Below, piece after piece: positions 51,296 through 61,938 of a stretch of DNA of 64,000 nucleotides. Positions within the stretch are counted from its first letter, which is position 1. Each line of letters opens with the position of its first letter. The position numbers were made by a program, and so were the translations under genes. Under the pieces are notes generated by a model. The model had not been told where the DNA came from. It was given only the letters and a program-made list of their open reading frames with translations, and made no database searches. Source of the DNA: Streptomyces zagrosensis (lineage in GTDB: Bacteria > Actinomycetota > Actinomycetes > Streptomycetales > Streptomycetaceae); assembly GCF_014203645.1 (NCBI RefSeq), contig NZ_JACHJL010000014.1:1-64000 (forward strand), written 5' to 3'.

Positions 51296-51871
51296 CTACC
51301 GCAGGTACGTGCGCTGCCAGTCCGCCGACGACATGCCTTGTGCAGCCTCAGCTAGCTTTATCGCCGATGCCGTCTTGAGTTTCGCCCGTGTGCTGTCAAC
51401 CCACTCGGACGCGTTGCTGTACCCCTGTTCCAGGTATTCGAGTCCCTGGATCATGCATTCCAGCTTGTCTGCGTCGTGCGCGATCAGCACCTCGACGGAG
51501 TCGCCGGTTTCGTACTCATCGACCACAGCCTGAATGCCTGCCGCCACCACGGGATGCGCGTCAGCGACCTGGTCTCGGGTGACATCCTGATTCTTTGCAG
51601 CCGTCAGGTACCGACGCCCGATCCACGGGATGTCCCCGACGCGGGTCTCCTGAGTGTCATGGAAGGTGCACAACAGCGCCACCTTGGCAGCGTCCGCGCC
51701 CTCCAGCATGGCCAGGACAGCACCGATGACGGCGACACGGAAACTGTGCTCGGCGATTGACTCGGGGTCCCGGATACCCGCGATCCACCACCCGGACCTT
51801 CGGCCGCGCTTCAGCGCGCCCATCTCCATCAGGTAGCCCATGGAGCCCTTGGCGTGCTGATCATCAGACAT
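51296..51871 (-). CDS. HD-domain hydrolase (YfbR/HDDC2-like 5'-nucleotidase)
   Basis: A 191-residue protein with the HD signature IAEHSFRVAVIGAVL, then LLCTFHDTQETRVGDIPWIGRRYLTA and AHDADKLECMIQGLEYLEQG, typical of metal-dependent HD hydrolases of the 5'-deoxynucleotidase group. It probably cleaves dNMPs. ATG 51871 has AGAGGAC upstream. It is divergent from the XRE gene. Confidence 0.9.
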   Translation of the reverse strand: MSDDQHAKGSMGYLMEMGALKRGRRSGWWIAGIRDPESIAEHSFRVAVIGAVLAMLEGADAAKVALLCTFHDTQETRVGDIPWIGRRYLTAAKNQDVTRDQVADAHPVVAAGIQAVVDEYETGDSVEVLIAHDADKLECMIQGLEYLEQGYSNASEWVDSTRAKLKTASAIKLAEAAQGMSSADWQRTYLR

Positions 51872-52044
51872 GCGAGCTGTCCTCTCAACGAATCACCGGG
51901 TGCCCAGTCTCAGACCGTAGTGCACAGCGTCTAGCTCGCGCCGGGAATCCATAACCCTCACGCGAGGTGAGGCCGGCCCGCAACGCGCCCTAGACCAGGT
52001 CCGGTTAGCAGTACCGTGCTGGTGTCCACAGAATGGGGGATGCC

Positions 52045-53229
52045 GTGCACAATCACACCGACATCGGCGCGCGGATGCGCGACTTTCGCCTCATCCGCGA
52101 CTACTCCCTACAGGAGCTGGGCCGCCGGTCTCACGTGTCTGCGAGCCAGCTCTGCCGTATCGAAAGAGGGGACCGGTACCCTAGCGAGCCCATTCTCGCT
52201 GCCGTCGCCCGCGCTCTCGGCGTCAACATCTCAGTCCTACGTGGTCAGCCCTATGTTCAGGCTTTGCAGCGCGATCAGATTGATGCGCTCCTTACCCCGA
52301 TCAGCGCCGCGTTCGACGACTGGGACCTGCTCCCCGACGACGCCCCGCCACCTCGCTCCCTGCACAGCCTCGAAGCGGATATAGAAGCGCTCGTCAGCCT
52401 GCGGGTCGCGGCCGAGTTCATGGAGATCGCCGCACGCCTCCCAGGACTGGTCAGTGAGATCGCCATCACCACCCAACTCCAGCCCGCAGGGCACCGTCAC
52501 GAGCGTGCCCACGCGCTGCAGGCCGAGGCTTCGCGTACGGCGGCCATCGTGGCCTATCGGCTCGGGTACATGGACCTGGCGCGGCTGGCCCTGTCCCGCA
52601 TGGCTGTTGCTGCTCCGCACTCCGGCGACCCCCGGCAGGTGGCAATTGAGCGGTATGAGCGTGCGCAGATGGCCGCCGACAGTTCGCGCCTGAGCCGCGG
52701 AGTTACCCTGATGCGGCACGCGCTGCGTGATCTGGACGATGACGGAGACCGCGTCACCCGAGCCGTACGTGGCACTCTCCAGCTACGGGCCGCGGTTCTG
52801 TCGGCGCGTGACGGTGACGACACCGCCTCGGACGAGTGGCTGGCCCAAGCAACCGAATTGTCGACCGAAACCGGCGAAACGCGCGATTACGCCCTGTCGT
52901 TCGGGCCCCTGAACGTGCGGCTGCATCAAATCGCGACGGCGGGCGACCGGGACGATCACGCGAAGGCGTTGGAGCACGCCCGGACAGTCCGGCTGCCCGA
53001 GGGGTACGCGCCGACGCGAGCAGCGCACTACTGGATTGATCGGGCCCGCGCGGAGGCGTGGACCGCGCAGCAATCGGCGGCCTTGACCTCTCTGCATGCG
53101 GCGCGCGCGGCATCGCCCCAGCTCACCCGCTATCACCACTCGGTACATGCGACCGTGGCGACGCTACTGCGAGCACGCCAACGCGCGGAAGAGCCACTCC
53201 GTCAGTTCGCGGAGTGGTGTGGGATCTAG
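52045..53229 (+). CDS. XRE-family regulator with TPR-like C-terminal domain
   Basis: About 394 residues. A helix-turn-helix lies at residues about 9-60 (GARMRDFRLIRDYSLQELGRRSHVSASQLCRIERGDRYPSEPILAAVARALGVN), followed by about 320 residues of helical hairpins that look like tetratricopeptide repeats (RTAAIVAYRLGYMDLARLALSRMA and similar). GTG 52045 is preferred because GGGGGA lies just ahead; ATG 52033 is an alternative. Just downstream are three very small overlapping genes, so this could be the regulator of a peptide- or small-protein-based system. Confidence 0.88.
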   Translation: MHNHTDIGARMRDFRLIRDYSLQELGRRSHVSASQLCRIERGDRYPSEPILAAVARALGVNISVLRGQPYVQALQRDQIDALLTPISAAFDDWDLLPDDAPPPRSLHSLEADIEALVSLRVAAEFMEIAARLPGLVSEIAITTQLQPAGHRHERAHALQAEASRTAAIVAYRLGYMDLARLALSRMAVAAPHSGDPRQVAIERYERAQMAADSSRLSRGVTLMRHALRDLDDDGDRVTRAVRGTLQLRAAVLSARDGDDTASDEWLAQATELSTETGETRDYALSFGPLNVRLHQIATAGDRDDHAKALEHARTVRLPEGYAPTRAAHYWIDRARAEAWTAQQSAALTSLHAARAASPQLTRYHHSVHATVATLLRARQRAEEPLRQFAEWCGI

Positions 53230-53342
53230 CAGCCGCACATACGCACGTCAAGGTCAGCGGCGTTGCCAATCGCGCAACGCAGCGGGCCTTGCGCGCGATC
53301 ACTATGTAACGGTCAGTACGCACACCGTTACGGAGCTGCCCC

Positions 53343-53513
53343 ATGTCTACTGCCGCTGCGCCCACCCCACCGCCCCACGACTGGATTCCGCCCGGTGGTG
53401 GGGTGAACTGGACCCGGGTCGGTGGCCTCGGTTGGCACGCGCTGACCCTGCCGACCTACCTCGGCAACCGCGTCCTCGCGCACCTCGGTGACGCCAGCGG
53501 CGCGGCGCGATGA
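53343..53513 (+). CDS. Very small hypothetical protein
   Basis: A 56-residue protein beginning MSTAAAPTPPPHDWIPPGGG at ATG 53343, ending at 53513 so that its TGA overlaps the next ATG as ATGA. The centre GGVNWTRVGGLGWHALTLPTYLGN is hydrophobic/aromatic, the end Ala-rich. Too short for standard callers, but placement and start-stop overlap support it. No family recognised. Confidence 0.7.
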   Translation: MSTAAAPTPPPHDWIPPGGGVNWTRVGGLGWHALTLPTYLGNRVLAHLGDASGAAR

Positions 53514-53986
53514 ACCTCCCCTGGTCCCCACCCGCCAGCACCGACGCCCTACCGCTCCCCGCAGGCCACATCTGGGACGCGGTACGTACCAACGTCGCGG
53601 TCGCCCGCTGCGCGTTCGCCTTCCTCGACCACGAACACCCCACCTCCGCAACCATCATCGACGCCTTCGGCGGCTCGGCCTACTGGCTCGTCCCCAAGGG
53701 CCGGGCCACCCGCGAACCCGGCCTGCCCTGGGACCGCATGAGCCACCACGTCACCCTCATCACCGGCGAACGCGGCGCCCATTACGTCGCCGTGCCACCC
53801 GCACACCACCGCACCAGCCCCGGCATCTACTGGCGCATCCCCCACACCTGGTCAGGGCACTACCTCACCGACCCCTACACCCTCGCCGCATTCCTCGAAC
53901 CCGCCGCCCTCCACGTCCACGGCACACAAGCACTCGAAACACAGGCACTCGGGACACAAGCACTCACACAAGGGCCAACCACATGA
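53510..53986 (+). CDS. Hypothetical protein
   Basis: A 158-residue protein starting MNLPWSPPASTDALPLPAGHIWDAV, with a beta-rich core (FAFLDHEHPTSATIIDAFGGSAYWLVPKG, then HVTLITGERGAHYVAVPP) and an Ala/Gln/Thr repeat at the end (ALETQALGTQALTQG). Overlaps both neighbours. No known domain assigned; I do not infer a function. Confidence 0.75.
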   Translation: MNLPWSPPASTDALPLPAGHIWDAVRTNVAVARCAFAFLDHEHPTSATIIDAFGGSAYWLVPKGRATREPGLPWDRMSHHVTLITGERGAHYVAVPPAHHRTSPGIYWRIPHTWSGHYLTDPYTLAAFLEPAALHVHGTQALETQALGTQALTQGPTT

Positions 53987-54282
53987 CCCGCAGCACCTAC
54001 CGCTTCGTAGACATGGCCATCGGCCCCGACCCGCAAGGGGTGCCGTACGCCGTGCGCGCCACCTGCGTCACCTGCGGTGAACAGTCACCGCAACCCGAAC
54101 CCGACCAAGGGCCGACAGGGCAACACAGCCAGGCGCAGCGCTGGTGCCGCAGCCACGCGGCCACCGATCACCCCGGTGGCCGCCACCTCCACTACACCGC
54201 AACGGTGACCTTCGGATGGCTGGTCACCCCGGCCGAGGACATCGGACCCGCCGCCGACGAACCCGCGTGGGGCCACCCGTGA
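53983..54282 (+). CDS. Small zinc-finger-like protein
   Basis: A 99-residue protein, start ATG 53983 overlapping the preceding stop. It begins with TYRFVDMAIGPDPQG and has RATCVTCGEQSPQ with a CxxC and a later WCRSHAATDH, a possible Cys2-His pair. It matches small Streptomyces proteins of the DUF7848 kind (name from memory, unsure). It is the last of the group downstream of the XRE regulator. Confidence 0.75.
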   Translation: MTRSTYRFVDMAIGPDPQGVPYAVRATCVTCGEQSPQPEPDQGPTGQHSQAQRWCRSHAATDHPGGRHLHYTATVTFGWLVTPAEDIGPAADEPAWGHP

Positions 54283-54608
54283 CGTACGAGTGGCCGCCGT
54301 CACCCGGGCCGCCGTCACCCGGGACGCCACCACCCGGCACCGGCCTCTCGGCTCGGCCCTGCCCAGGAGCCCGCACCCGCAATGGGGCGCGCACGCCCGG
54401 TGCGTAGAACTTGCCCGCGCCCTCCGAGCCCAGGGCGTTCGGCCCAGACCAGTAACGTGATCGTAATATTCACGTGCCGGTCATGCTCCGCTTTGCGCCA
54501 CTTCCACGACCGCTCAGCACGCGCTGCTTCGCTGCTCAGGTACTCGGCCCCCGGCCCGTGGCGGACCATCGACCATCGCCGCGGGCTCTCAGCGATCAGG
54601 AGCCCCCA
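54283..54608. other. Intergenic region before the metallophosphoesterase
   Basis: A stretch of 326 bases. The beginning has CACCCGGG-type repeats at 54300-54345. The AT-richer centre (54450-54490) carries the dyad listed separately and probably the promoter of the downstream gene. Confidence 0.5.
54456..54474. promoter_or_regulatory. Candidate operator before the metallophosphoesterase
   Basis: CGTGA, nine AT-rich bases, TCACG lies about 135 bases before the gene start. The unusual AT content in this GC-rich genome suggests a regulatory site, perhaps phosphate-related; the link is speculation. Confidence 0.3.
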
Positions 54609-55637
54609 GTGAAACGCACCGTAGTGTCCGCCGCTGCCGTCCTCACCGCCGCGCTGGGCCTCGCAGCCGCCGCGCTCGTGCCTGCGGGCGCCAGTGCCGG
54701 TGGCCATGAGGCCAGAGAGCGGCATAGAGGCGTGACCTTCGACGTCGTCAGCGATGTGCAGGGAGACACGGCCGACTTCGGGCGGGCGCTCGACCAGATG
54801 AAGGGGCTGCCCGGCAAGAGCAGTGCCCTGGTGGTCAACGGCGACATCACCAACCGTGGATATCCGCAGGAGTACGCGGACGTCCGCAAGACGCTCAATG
54901 CGCATCCGCATCCGAAGAAGACGTACTTCACCATCGGCAATCACGAGTTCTACGTGCCGAAGTATTGCGACCCGTCGAAGCTGTGTCAGAGCACCTGGCC
55001 GAACGGCACAAAGGAAAGCACGCTCTTCCAGAACTTCTACGATTTCACCGGCCTGGACAAGGTCTATTACGAGCGCGTTGTCGATGGGGTGCCGATGTTG
55101 ATGCTCGGTACCGAGAAGTACATGAAGTACCACGATGCCTCGAAGTGGGACGAGGTGTGGATGAGCGATGAGCAACTCGCTTGGCTTGACCAGCGTTTGG
55201 CGTACTGGCAGCGCAAGGGTAAGCCGGCGATGGTGTTCTCGCACCATGTACTGCCCAACACCGTGTCCGGTAGCCGCAACAAGCTCTACAGCGCCGACTA
55301 CCTCCAGGCCGATCGACTCCTCGGCATCCTCGGTAAGTACAAGGACGCGGTCCTTTTCACCTCGCACACGCACTGGGACCTCGGTCTCTCCGACTGGGCC
55401 GTGCGCAAGGTCGTGCCCGGGACGGGCAATCTGGAGGGCTTCACCGTCGTGAACACGGGTGCCGTACAGACCTCGTGGACCGATGACGGAAAGGGTGGGG
55501 AAAGCGCGGTGTCCGGCAAGGAGAACAGCGGGCTTCGGGTCCGGGTCGAGAAGAAGGAAATCGTCATCAAGGCCCGGGACTACCTGCGGAACGACTGGAT
55601 CAAGGAGATGCACATCCCCCTCCACCGAGGCCGTTGA
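54609..55637 (+). CDS. Secreted metallophosphoesterase (calcineurin-like)
   Basis: A 342-residue exported protein. A signal peptide (VVSAAAVLTAALGLAAAALVPAGASA) precedes a calcineurin-type fold: FDVVSDVQGD, LVVNGDITNRG, FTIGNHEF, MVFSHHVLP, LFTSHTHWDLG supply the metal-binding Asp/His/Asn set. It probably hydrolyses phosphoester or phospholipid substrates outside the cell. GTG 54609 has AGGAG seven bases ahead; the longer frame is rejected. Confidence 0.9.
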   Translation: MKRTVVSAAAVLTAALGLAAAALVPAGASAGGHEARERHRGVTFDVVSDVQGDTADFGRALDQMKGLPGKSSALVVNGDITNRGYPQEYADVRKTLNAHPHPKKTYFTIGNHEFYVPKYCDPSKLCQSTWPNGTKESTLFQNFYDFTGLDKVYYERVVDGVPMLMLGTEKYMKYHDASKWDEVWMSDEQLAWLDQRLAYWQRKGKPAMVFSHHVLPNTVSGSRNKLYSADYLQADRLLGILGKYKDAVLFTSHTHWDLGLSDWAVRKVVPGTGNLEGFTVVNTGAVQTSWTDDGKGGESAVSGKENSGLRVRVEKKEIVIKARDYLRNDWIKEMHIPLHRGR

Positions 55638-58181
<2,544 letters not shown>

Positions 58182-58323
58182 GCTGACGCTCGCGGCGTGC
58201 TGAACCGGTCTTACGGTGTTGGCTGAGTCCCCGCGGGGTGCTGACCTGGTGTCGGCGCGCCGCGGGGGGCGTCCGCCCGGCTCGGCAGAGGCTTCTCCGG
58301 ACCCGCGGGGGTGCCCGCCCGGG

Positions 58324-59202
58324 CTAGCGGGCGAGGAGGTCGCGGAGGGCCTTGGCGATGTCGGCGGGGGCCTCCTCGGCCATGAAGTGGCCGTAGGTGA
58401 CGGAGATGTGTCGGAGGTCGGGGGCCCAGGCGCGCCACAGGGCCGCGGCGTCGAAGCCGAGCGCGGAGCCCCAGTCCTGTTGGAGCACGGCGACCGGCAT
58501 CCCAAGTTGCTGACCGGCGTCCCGGTCGGCCTGGTCGTGCTTGACGTCGATGCCGGCGGAGGCGCGGTAGTCGGCCACGATCGAGGGCACGGCGGCCCGG
58601 CAGGCGTCCAGGTAGGCGGCGCGTACGTCGCTGGGAATGGCCCGCGGGTCGCTCGTCCAGGCATCGAGGAAGTGGCCGAAGAAGGCGTCCGCGCTCGCGC
58701 TGATGAGCTGTTCGGGCAGGCCAGGGGGCTGGGCCATGAGGTACAGATGAAAGCCAACGGCCGCGGAGGTGCCTTGCATCACCTCCCACATGTCCAGGGT
58801 CGGCAGCACATCGAGGCAGGCCAGGTGGGTGACGGCCGAGGGGTGGTCGAGGGCGGCGCGAAAGGCGACGAGCGCGCCCCGGTCGTGCCCGGCCAGCGCG
58901 AACCGGTCATGCCCGAGCGCCCGGGCCAGGGTCACGATATCGGCGGCCATGGTGCGCTTGGAGTATGCGGTGCCATCGCCTTCGGCGGGCTTGTCACTGG
59001 CGCCGTAGCCGCGTAGGTCGGGGCAGATCACGGTGTGGTCGGTGGCGAGGTCGGCCGCCACATGCCGCCACATGAGATGGGTCTGCGGAAAGCCGTGCAA
59101 CAGCACGACCGGGCTCCCCGTACCCGCGACGGCCGCGTGCAGCGACACGCCATCGGCGACGGGGACGCGCTGATAGTCGAAGTGAGCCAGGGTGGGCGCC
59201 AT
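58324..59202 (-). CDS. Alpha/beta hydrolase, haloacetate dehalogenase-like
   Basis: A 292-residue alpha/beta hydrolase. GHDRGALVAF has a nucleophilic Asp instead of Ser, as in fluoroacetate/haloacetate dehalogenases and epoxide hydrolases. LLHGFPQTHLMWR and LRGYGASDKP fit the dehalogenase/epoxide hydrolase subgroup. The late His lies in YGHFMAEEAP. ATG 59202 has GGAAAGGGG ahead. Substrate unknown; the family converts haloacids to hydroxyacids. Confidence 0.88.
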   Translation of the reverse strand: MAPTLAHFDYQRVPVADGVSLHAAVAGTGSPVVLLHGFPQTHLMWRHVAADLATDHTVICPDLRGYGASDKPAEGDGTAYSKRTMAADIVTLARALGHDRFALAGHDRGALVAFRAALDHPSAVTHLACLDVLPTLDMWEVMQGTSAAVGFHLYLMAQPPGLPEQLISASADAFFGHFLDAWTSDPRAIPSDVRAAYLDACRAAVPSIVADYRASAGIDVKHDQADRDAGQQLGMPVAVLQQDWGSALGFDAAALWRAWAPDLRHISVTYGHFMAEEAPADIAKALRDLLAR

Positions 59203-59362
59203 GACGGTGCCCCTTTCCGTAGAAGAGCGGGTACGTCACCAAGCCTGCTGGCCGCGAATGAGCATCGGATGAGCGCGCTATACCGTGGCTGGTGACTGTG
59301 CCCGGTAGGGCCGGGCCGGTGTGCCGGTGCCGGTGCCGGTGTCGGGGTTGGGGAAAGGGCGG

Positions 59363-61603
59363 ATGCGGGTGCGGGTGGTGTTCGGTGTGCTGGGGCCGGT
59401 AGTGGCCTGGGACGACACCGGGGACCCGATTGCCTTGAGGGGGCCGCGACACCGCGCGGTGCTGGCCCGACTGATCATCGCCCGCCGCCGCGTCGTTCCG
59501 GTCATCCGCCTGGTCGAAGACCTATGGGTGGAGCCGCCGCAGGGAGCGGTGAGTGCCGTACGCACCTTCGTGGCCGCCCTGCGGCGTGCGCTGGAGCCAG
59601 CGCGCCCCCCGCGTGCGCCGGCCCGGCTGCTGGTCACCGAGGGGCCGGGGTACGCCCTGCGCGCGGAACCGGACACGGTGGACGCCTGGCGCTTCGAACG
59701 AGTGGTGGCCGCCGCCGCGGCGCTGCCACCCCAGGATGCGCTCGTACGGCTGGAAGAGGCGCTGGGCTGGTGGCGCGGGCCCGGCTACGCGGACTTCGCC
59801 GATGCGGACTGGGCCACGGCTGAGCGTGCAAAGTTGGCCGAATTGCGGCTGCACGCCGTCGAGCGGCAGGCGGAGGCCCGGCTCGCCCTAGGGCTCGCCG
59901 CCGCCGCGGTGCCGGACCTGGACGCGCATGTGGCCGAGCACCCCTGGCGCGAGGACGCCTGGCGGCTGCTGGCACTCGCCTTGTACCGAGCCGGTCGCCA
60001 GGGCGACGCGCTCGCGGTACTGCGCCGGGCACGCACCTTGCTGGTCGAGCAACTCGGCGTGGACCCGGGCCCGGCGCTGCGTCGCCTGGAGGCGGACATC
60101 CTCCACCAGGCGGAACACCTCGATCCGGTGCCGGCCACAGCCCCCGGCAGGGCGAAGCCCGCTCCCACAGCGGGCCCCGAATCGCCCGGCTCCGACGTGC
60201 CCAGCCTCGACTGGTCAGGCCCTGAATCGGCCGGTGCCGCGGCCCAGGTGTGGGTGCGGGCCGCAGCCGCGTACGACCGGACCGTGGCCTCCGGCGCCCG
60301 GGCCCGGCTGGAATCGACGGTGGGCCTGTTGCGCAGCCTCGCGGTGACCGGGGGCGATGGCCTGCGGCAGGCCCGCGAGCACCGCATGGCGACGGTGACG
60401 GCGGCCGAGGAGACCGGCGACCCGGAGCTGACGGCACGCGTGATCGGCGCGTACGACGTACCAGCGATCTGGACCCGCTCGGACGACCCCGAGCAGGCGG
60501 CGCAGCTCGTAGCCGCGGCCGAACGCACGCTGTCCGCGCTCCCGCCCGGCGGCCACGAGGCCGCGCGGGCCCGGCTGCTGGCCACCATCGCGCTGGAAGC
60601 CCGCGGCACGCTCCCGCGGTCCCTGCCGGTGGGCGCCGCGGACGATGACGCACCGGAACTGAAGGATGGTGCTCGGGGGCCGGAGGCTTGGCACATACGC
60701 ACGGCACCCGTGGCGCGCGGGCTTCAGGCTGCCCGGCAGGCGGTCGTCATCGCTCGCAGCCTGGACGATCCCGCGCTGCTGGCGTTCGCGCTCAACGGCC
60801 TGTTCATGCAGGCGTTCCACCGCGCGGGCCTGGCCCCGCGCCGGGATGAGATCGGCGCCGAGCTCATTGCCCTCTCCGCCCGGCACGGCCTGGTCACCTA
60901 CGAGGTGCTCGGGCACCTCATCCGCATCCAGGCCCGCAGCGCACTCGCCGACTTCGCAACGGCCGACCAGCACGCGGAAGCCGCCGACCGACTGGCCGAA
61001 CGCCATGAACTGCCGCTGGTGGGCGTGTTCACGCAGTGGTACCGCGCGCTGCGGCTCGCCGCGACGGGCAAAGGGCCGTACGCCGAAGCTGAGTTGGCTT
61101 ACCGAAAGGCCGCTGCGCGCCTCGAAGGTGCCGGCATGGCTGGCCTGGAGCACGGGCTGCTGCCGCTCGCGCTGCTATGCCTGCGCCTGTCGCGCAGCTG
61201 GCCCGCCCCGACCGACGTAATGACCGAGGTACGCGCTGATGTACGCACCGAGGTACGCACCGACGTACGCGCTGACGTAACCACCGATGTGCGCACCGAC
61301 TGGGGCCCGTACGAGCCGTGGGCCCGCCCGTTGGTCCTGCTGGCCGAGGGCCGCAGGGACGAGGCGGCGGCGGCGCTGCGCGAGGCCCCGGTGCCACCCC
61401 GTGACCTGCTGTTCGAGGCCCTGTGGTGCCTCGTGGGGCGGGCGGCCATCGGTGTCGGTGACCGGGAGCTGATGGAGCGCGCCCGCGCCGAACTGGCCCC
61501 CGCGGCGTCGGAACTGGCGGGTGCGGGCAGCGGCCTGCTGACCATCGGCCCGGTCGCCCGGCACCTGGATGAGCTGGACGCGGCGCTGCGGGACGGCCGT
61601 TGA
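59363..61603 (+). CDS. SARP/AfsR-type regulator (BTAD family) with long C-terminal half
   Basis: About 746 residues. The N-terminal OmpR-type DNA-binding domain (FGVLGPVVAWDDTGDPIALRGPRHRAVLARLI, LVEDLWVEPPQG, LVTEGPGYALRAE) is followed by the bacterial transcriptional activation domain (LRLHAVERQAEARLALG, VAEHPWREDAWRLLALALYRAGRQGDALAVLRRARTLLVEQLGVDPGPALRRLE). The remaining 450 residues are helical repeats without NB-ARC, so it is a large SARP without ATPase. A tandem TDVR repeat lies at about residues 617-646. ATG 59363 follows GGGAAAGGGCGG. It probably controls secondary metabolism. Confidence 0.9.
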   Translation: MRVRVVFGVLGPVVAWDDTGDPIALRGPRHRAVLARLIIARRRVVPVIRLVEDLWVEPPQGAVSAVRTFVAALRRALEPARPPRAPARLLVTEGPGYALRAEPDTVDAWRFERVVAAAAALPPQDALVRLEEALGWWRGPGYADFADADWATAERAKLAELRLHAVERQAEARLALGLAAAAVPDLDAHVAEHPWREDAWRLLALALYRAGRQGDALAVLRRARTLLVEQLGVDPGPALRRLEADILHQAEHLDPVPATAPGRAKPAPTAGPESPGSDVPSLDWSGPESAGAAAQVWVRAAAAYDRTVASGARARLESTVGLLRSLAVTGGDGLRQAREHRMATVTAAEETGDPELTARVIGAYDVPAIWTRSDDPEQAAQLVAAAERTLSALPPGGHEAARARLLATIALEARGTLPRSLPVGAADDDAPELKDGARGPEAWHIRTAPVARGLQAARQAVVIARSLDDPALLAFALNGLFMQAFHRAGLAPRRDEIGAELIALSARHGLVTYEVLGHLIRIQARSALADFATADQHAEAADRLAERHELPLVGVFTQWYRALRLAATGKGPYAEAELAYRKAAARLEGAGMAGLEHGLLPLALLCLRLSRSWPAPTDVMTEVRADVRTEVRTDVRADVTTDVRTDWGPYEPWARPLVLLAEGRRDEAAAALREAPVPPRDLLFEALWCLVGRAAIGVGDRELMERARAELAPAASELAGAGSGLLTIGPVARHLDELDAALRDGR
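61211..61300 (+). repeat. 12-bp in-frame repeats in the SARP gene
   Basis: Seven and a half 12-base units (about ACCGACGTACGC) encode T/A-D/E-V-R tetrapeptides in the C-terminal part of the regulator. The reading frame is kept. Confidence 0.85.
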
Positions 61604-61938
61604 GCCTTCCCGGGAGTGGCCGGGCTGCTGGGGTGGCGTGGTGCGCGAGGGGGGCCGCCGTTCGCGCCGTCGTCCACAGGCCCTAGGTCGGGCCTTCACT
61701 GCTTACTCACAGGAAGTGCACGACGTGACGTTGTCGTGCAGGGCGCCCCGGGAAGACTTCTGCATCTCACCCTGCCGTTGAAGTTGTGACGTGCATCATA
61801 TCGACATGTCTACATCGATTATCTACTTGCCACTCTTTGTGCGTATTTGCTGTAGTAGACCGACTGCGCTGCGTATCCCTACGGTCACCGCACTACCGCG
61901 ATGTTGGTCATCGCGTTCGGCGGGGGAGGGGTGGTCGC
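61604..61938. other. Upstream region of the large secreted protein
   Basis: A stretch of 335 bases. The segment 61785-61870 is notably AT-rich for this genome and should contain the promoter. No operator is assigned. Confidence 0.5.
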
